This document shows, piece by piece, positions 6,646-7,806 of a DNA stretch of 7,806 nt. The position numbers and the translations under genes were made by a program. The stretch spans positions 1 through 7,806 of the forward strand of contig JBMYRC010000171.1 in the NCBI GenBank assembly GCA_049601975.1. Direction: 5' to 3'. The notes beneath the pieces were generated by a model. It saw only the letters and a list, made by a program, of their open reading frames with translations. It did no database searches and was not told where the DNA came from. Position 1 is the stretch's first letter, and each line of letters starts with the position of its first letter. The stretch is from UBA6544 sp049601975 (GTDB lineage Bacteria > Pseudomonadota > Alphaproteobacteria > UBA8366).

Positions 6646-6684
6646 CCCTCGTCCCCTTGATCCGAATGGTGCATCGCAAGGGAT

Positions 6685-6712
6685 TAGATATAACGGCGTT
6701 CGGTCCTGACAA
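6685..6712 (-). promoter_or_regulatory. Candidate promoter for the CoA-transferase gene
   Basis: On the minus strand TTGTCA (complement of 6707-6712, five of six to consensus) is followed after 16 bases by TATCTA (complement of 6685-6690, a weak -10). The predicted start of transcription lies about 30 bases before the ATG at 6645. It is judged by eye, and the -10 is poor. Confidence 0.35.
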
Positions 6713-6757
6713 CGCGGCTGACGGAAGTGTCGTCGCATGTCATTTGCCATAAATTCG

Positions 6758-6786
6758 TTTATGGAATGGGTCTGTGTCACTATAAT
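6758..6786 (+). promoter_or_regulatory. Candidate promoter with perfect -10 for the CDF transporter gene
   Basis: TATAAT at 6781-6786 is a perfect -10 box. The best -35 at 17-base spacing is a poor TTTATG (6758-6763). The presumed ancestral start ATG (6795-6797) is only 8 bases after the -10, and no Shine-Dalgarno precedes it, so the transcript would be leaderless or nearly so. Confidence 0.4.
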
Positions 6787-6794
6787 CCAAATCC

Positions 6795-7729
6795 ATGGCC
6801 GACCCTTCGTCAAAAAAGTTATTCACGCCGCGCTGATCGGCAATGGCCTCATTGCGGTGACAAAGTTCTCTGCCGCTTCAATGACCGGCAGCCCCGCCAT
6901 GCTGAGCGAGGCAATCCATTCGGTGGTCGATACCGGCAATCAAATGTTGCTGCTCTAAGGCATCAAACGCTCGCAGAAACCAGCCGAAGCCGAGCACCCC
7001 TTCGGTTATGGCATGGTGCTTTATTTCTGGTCATTCCTGGTGGCGATCTTGATCTCCGGGGCGGGCGCTGGCTTCTCCCACATGGAAGGCATCAGCGAAG
7101 TCATAACCCCGCATCCAGTCGCGAATCCGGAAATCAACTACGCTGTCCTCAGCCTTGCTGCTCTCTTCGAAGCGGTCGCGTGGTGGCTCGCATTCAAGGA
7201 ATTCAAGAAGCGAAAAGGCGGCCTCGGATATTTCGAAGCCATCCGCCGCAGCAAGGACCCGATAGTCTTCACGGTGTTGTTCGAGGATTCCACCGCGATG
7301 CTTGGGTTAATCGTCGCGGCGGCCGGTATCGCTCTCGGTAATTGGCTCAACATACCGGAGATGGACGGCATCGCCTCCATCGTCATTGGTGCCATTTTGG
7401 CGGTCACCGCGATACAGCTGGCCTATGAATGCATGGGACTGCTGGTCGGCGAAAGTGCCGCCCCCGCTAAGGTCAATCTCATCAAAAGATTGCTGAATTC
7501 TGAGCAGCGCGTTTAACGAGTGAATGACGTCCTCACCATGCATCTTGGACCGTCCGACATGCTGTTGAATATCAGTGTTGATTTTATCAACAACATGGAT
7601 GCCAATGACGCGGACGATGTTATCAGTGTTATGGAAAAGCGGATTAAGAGCGAATTTTCGAAAATAAACCGTGTCTTCATCGAGGCGCAATCATGTTTCG
7701 GTCATCGCCGATCAATGCGCGGCCTTTAA
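6795..7729 (+). pseudogene. Decayed cation diffusion facilitator (CDF) transporter
   Basis: The remains of an inner-membrane CDF metal-ion/proton antiporter, resembling the subgroup that includes human SLC30A9. The natural start is probably ATG 6795 (MADPSSKK). With 6 A's at 6812-6817 the frame then breaks, whereas one more A would give SKKVIHAALIGN in the conserved frame. Next come TGSPAMLSEAIHSVVDTGNQ with the TM2 HxxxD metal motif (6917-6931), an in-frame TAA at 6956-6958 where relatives usually have Tyr, then HPFGYGMVLYFWSF, a long set of hydrophobic segments, LFEDSTAMLGLI (7277-7312; FED in place of the usual TM5 His, as in this subgroup) and GIASIVIGAILA. A second in-frame TAA at 7514-7516 separates this from a cytosolic C-terminal domain, RVNDVLTMHLGP through KINRVFIEAQS, ending at TAA 7727-7729. 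Repaired, it would be about 311 residues. The interrupted pieces are well conserved, so the loss looks recent; read errors cannot be excluded. Confidence 0.85.
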
Positions 7730-7806
7730 TTTTCAGGACTGTAAGCTGGCAACATCCACCCTAAATTTAGACAAAGTTCCGACGGTATCGACTAAAAGGA
7801 CGGTTA
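7730..7806. other. Right edge: no gene recognised
   Basis: This AT-richer stretch after the CDF remnant has no clear reading frame, terminator or RNA. The only structure seen is a 10-bp palindrome CTAAATTTAG at 7761-7770, which may be chance. Confidence 0.4.

Noticed and set aside
6058..6660. 200-residue + strand open frame opposite the CoA-transferase
   Set aside because: It is antisense to a conserved gene, with no domain and no ribosome-binding site of note.
6646..6813. N-terminal extension of the CoA-transferase from ATG 6813 on the minus strand
   Set aside because: The extra 56 residues lack family similarity and span the divergent promoter region. The conserved domain opens at MTTKPLQG with its own ribosome-binding stretch.
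6727..7341. 204-residue + strand open frame overlapping the CDF remnant
   Set aside because: It is an alternative frame of the transporter. The CDF motifs (HxxxD, HPFGYG, FED) are all in the other frame.
4904..7729. Stop-codon reassignment as an explanation of the TGA and TAA codons
   Set aside because: Intact neighbours end normally at TAA or TAG, and the two broken genes also need frameshift repair. Reassignment would not restore them.
7761..7770. Palindrome CTAAATTTAG as an operator or attachment site
   Set aside because: Ten AT-rich bases can be palindromic by chance, and no second copy or nearby gene supports a function.

Overview
The window looks like chromosomal DNA from an alphaproteobacterium. 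The strongest pointer is a type II lumazine synthase (RibH2, the Brucella/Rhizobiales type) carrying its own FMN riboswitch. The acyl-CoA synthetase, CaiB/BaiF CoA-transferase, RhlE-like helicase and thioredoxin-fold redoxin also fit that class. The DNA is moderately GC-rich. I see no phage gene, transposase, CRISPR array, tRNA or rRNA. The exact genus cannot be read from the sequence.

Layout, left to right. (1) The 3' part of an acyl-CoA synthetase gene (+), cut by the window start. (2) A sigma70-like promoter and a structured leader of about 175 nt, leading to an RhlE-like DEAD-box RNA helicase (+) that probably starts at a TTG codon. (3) A metal-dependent amidohydrolase (+) whose ribosome-binding site lies inside an inverted repeat. 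(4) ribH2 (-), meeting the amidohydrolase tail to tail with both stop codons inside one CTAG palindrome. Upstream of ribH2 is a complete FMN riboswitch and a hairpin-containing expression platform. (5) A decayed secreted thioredoxin-fold redoxin (+) with two frameshifts and a TGA in place of the first cysteine of its WCxxC motif. (6) An intact class III CoA-transferase (-), its stop 1 bp from the redoxin's stop. (7) A divergent intergenic region with promoter-like sequences on both strands. (8) A decayed cation diffusion facilitator transporter (+) with a probable one-base frameshift in an A-run and two in-frame TAA codons. The last 77 bases hold no recognisable gene.

The intact genes serve acyl-CoA metabolism (acyl-CoA synthetase, CoA-transferase), RNA remodelling (helicase), peptide or amide hydrolysis (amidohydrolase) and flavin synthesis under FMN feedback (ribH2). 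They do not form one obvious pathway. The clearest theme of the right half is recent gene loss. Two genes around an intact CoA-transferase are still plainly recognisable but each carries three lesions. Two of the lesions are one-base losses in A-runs, so read or assembly error has to be considered beside true decay. I found no convincing evidence of a wholly new system. The most unusual items are the TGA at a catalytic cysteine codon with a stem starting at it, the helicase leader structure, and the shared palindromic stop.
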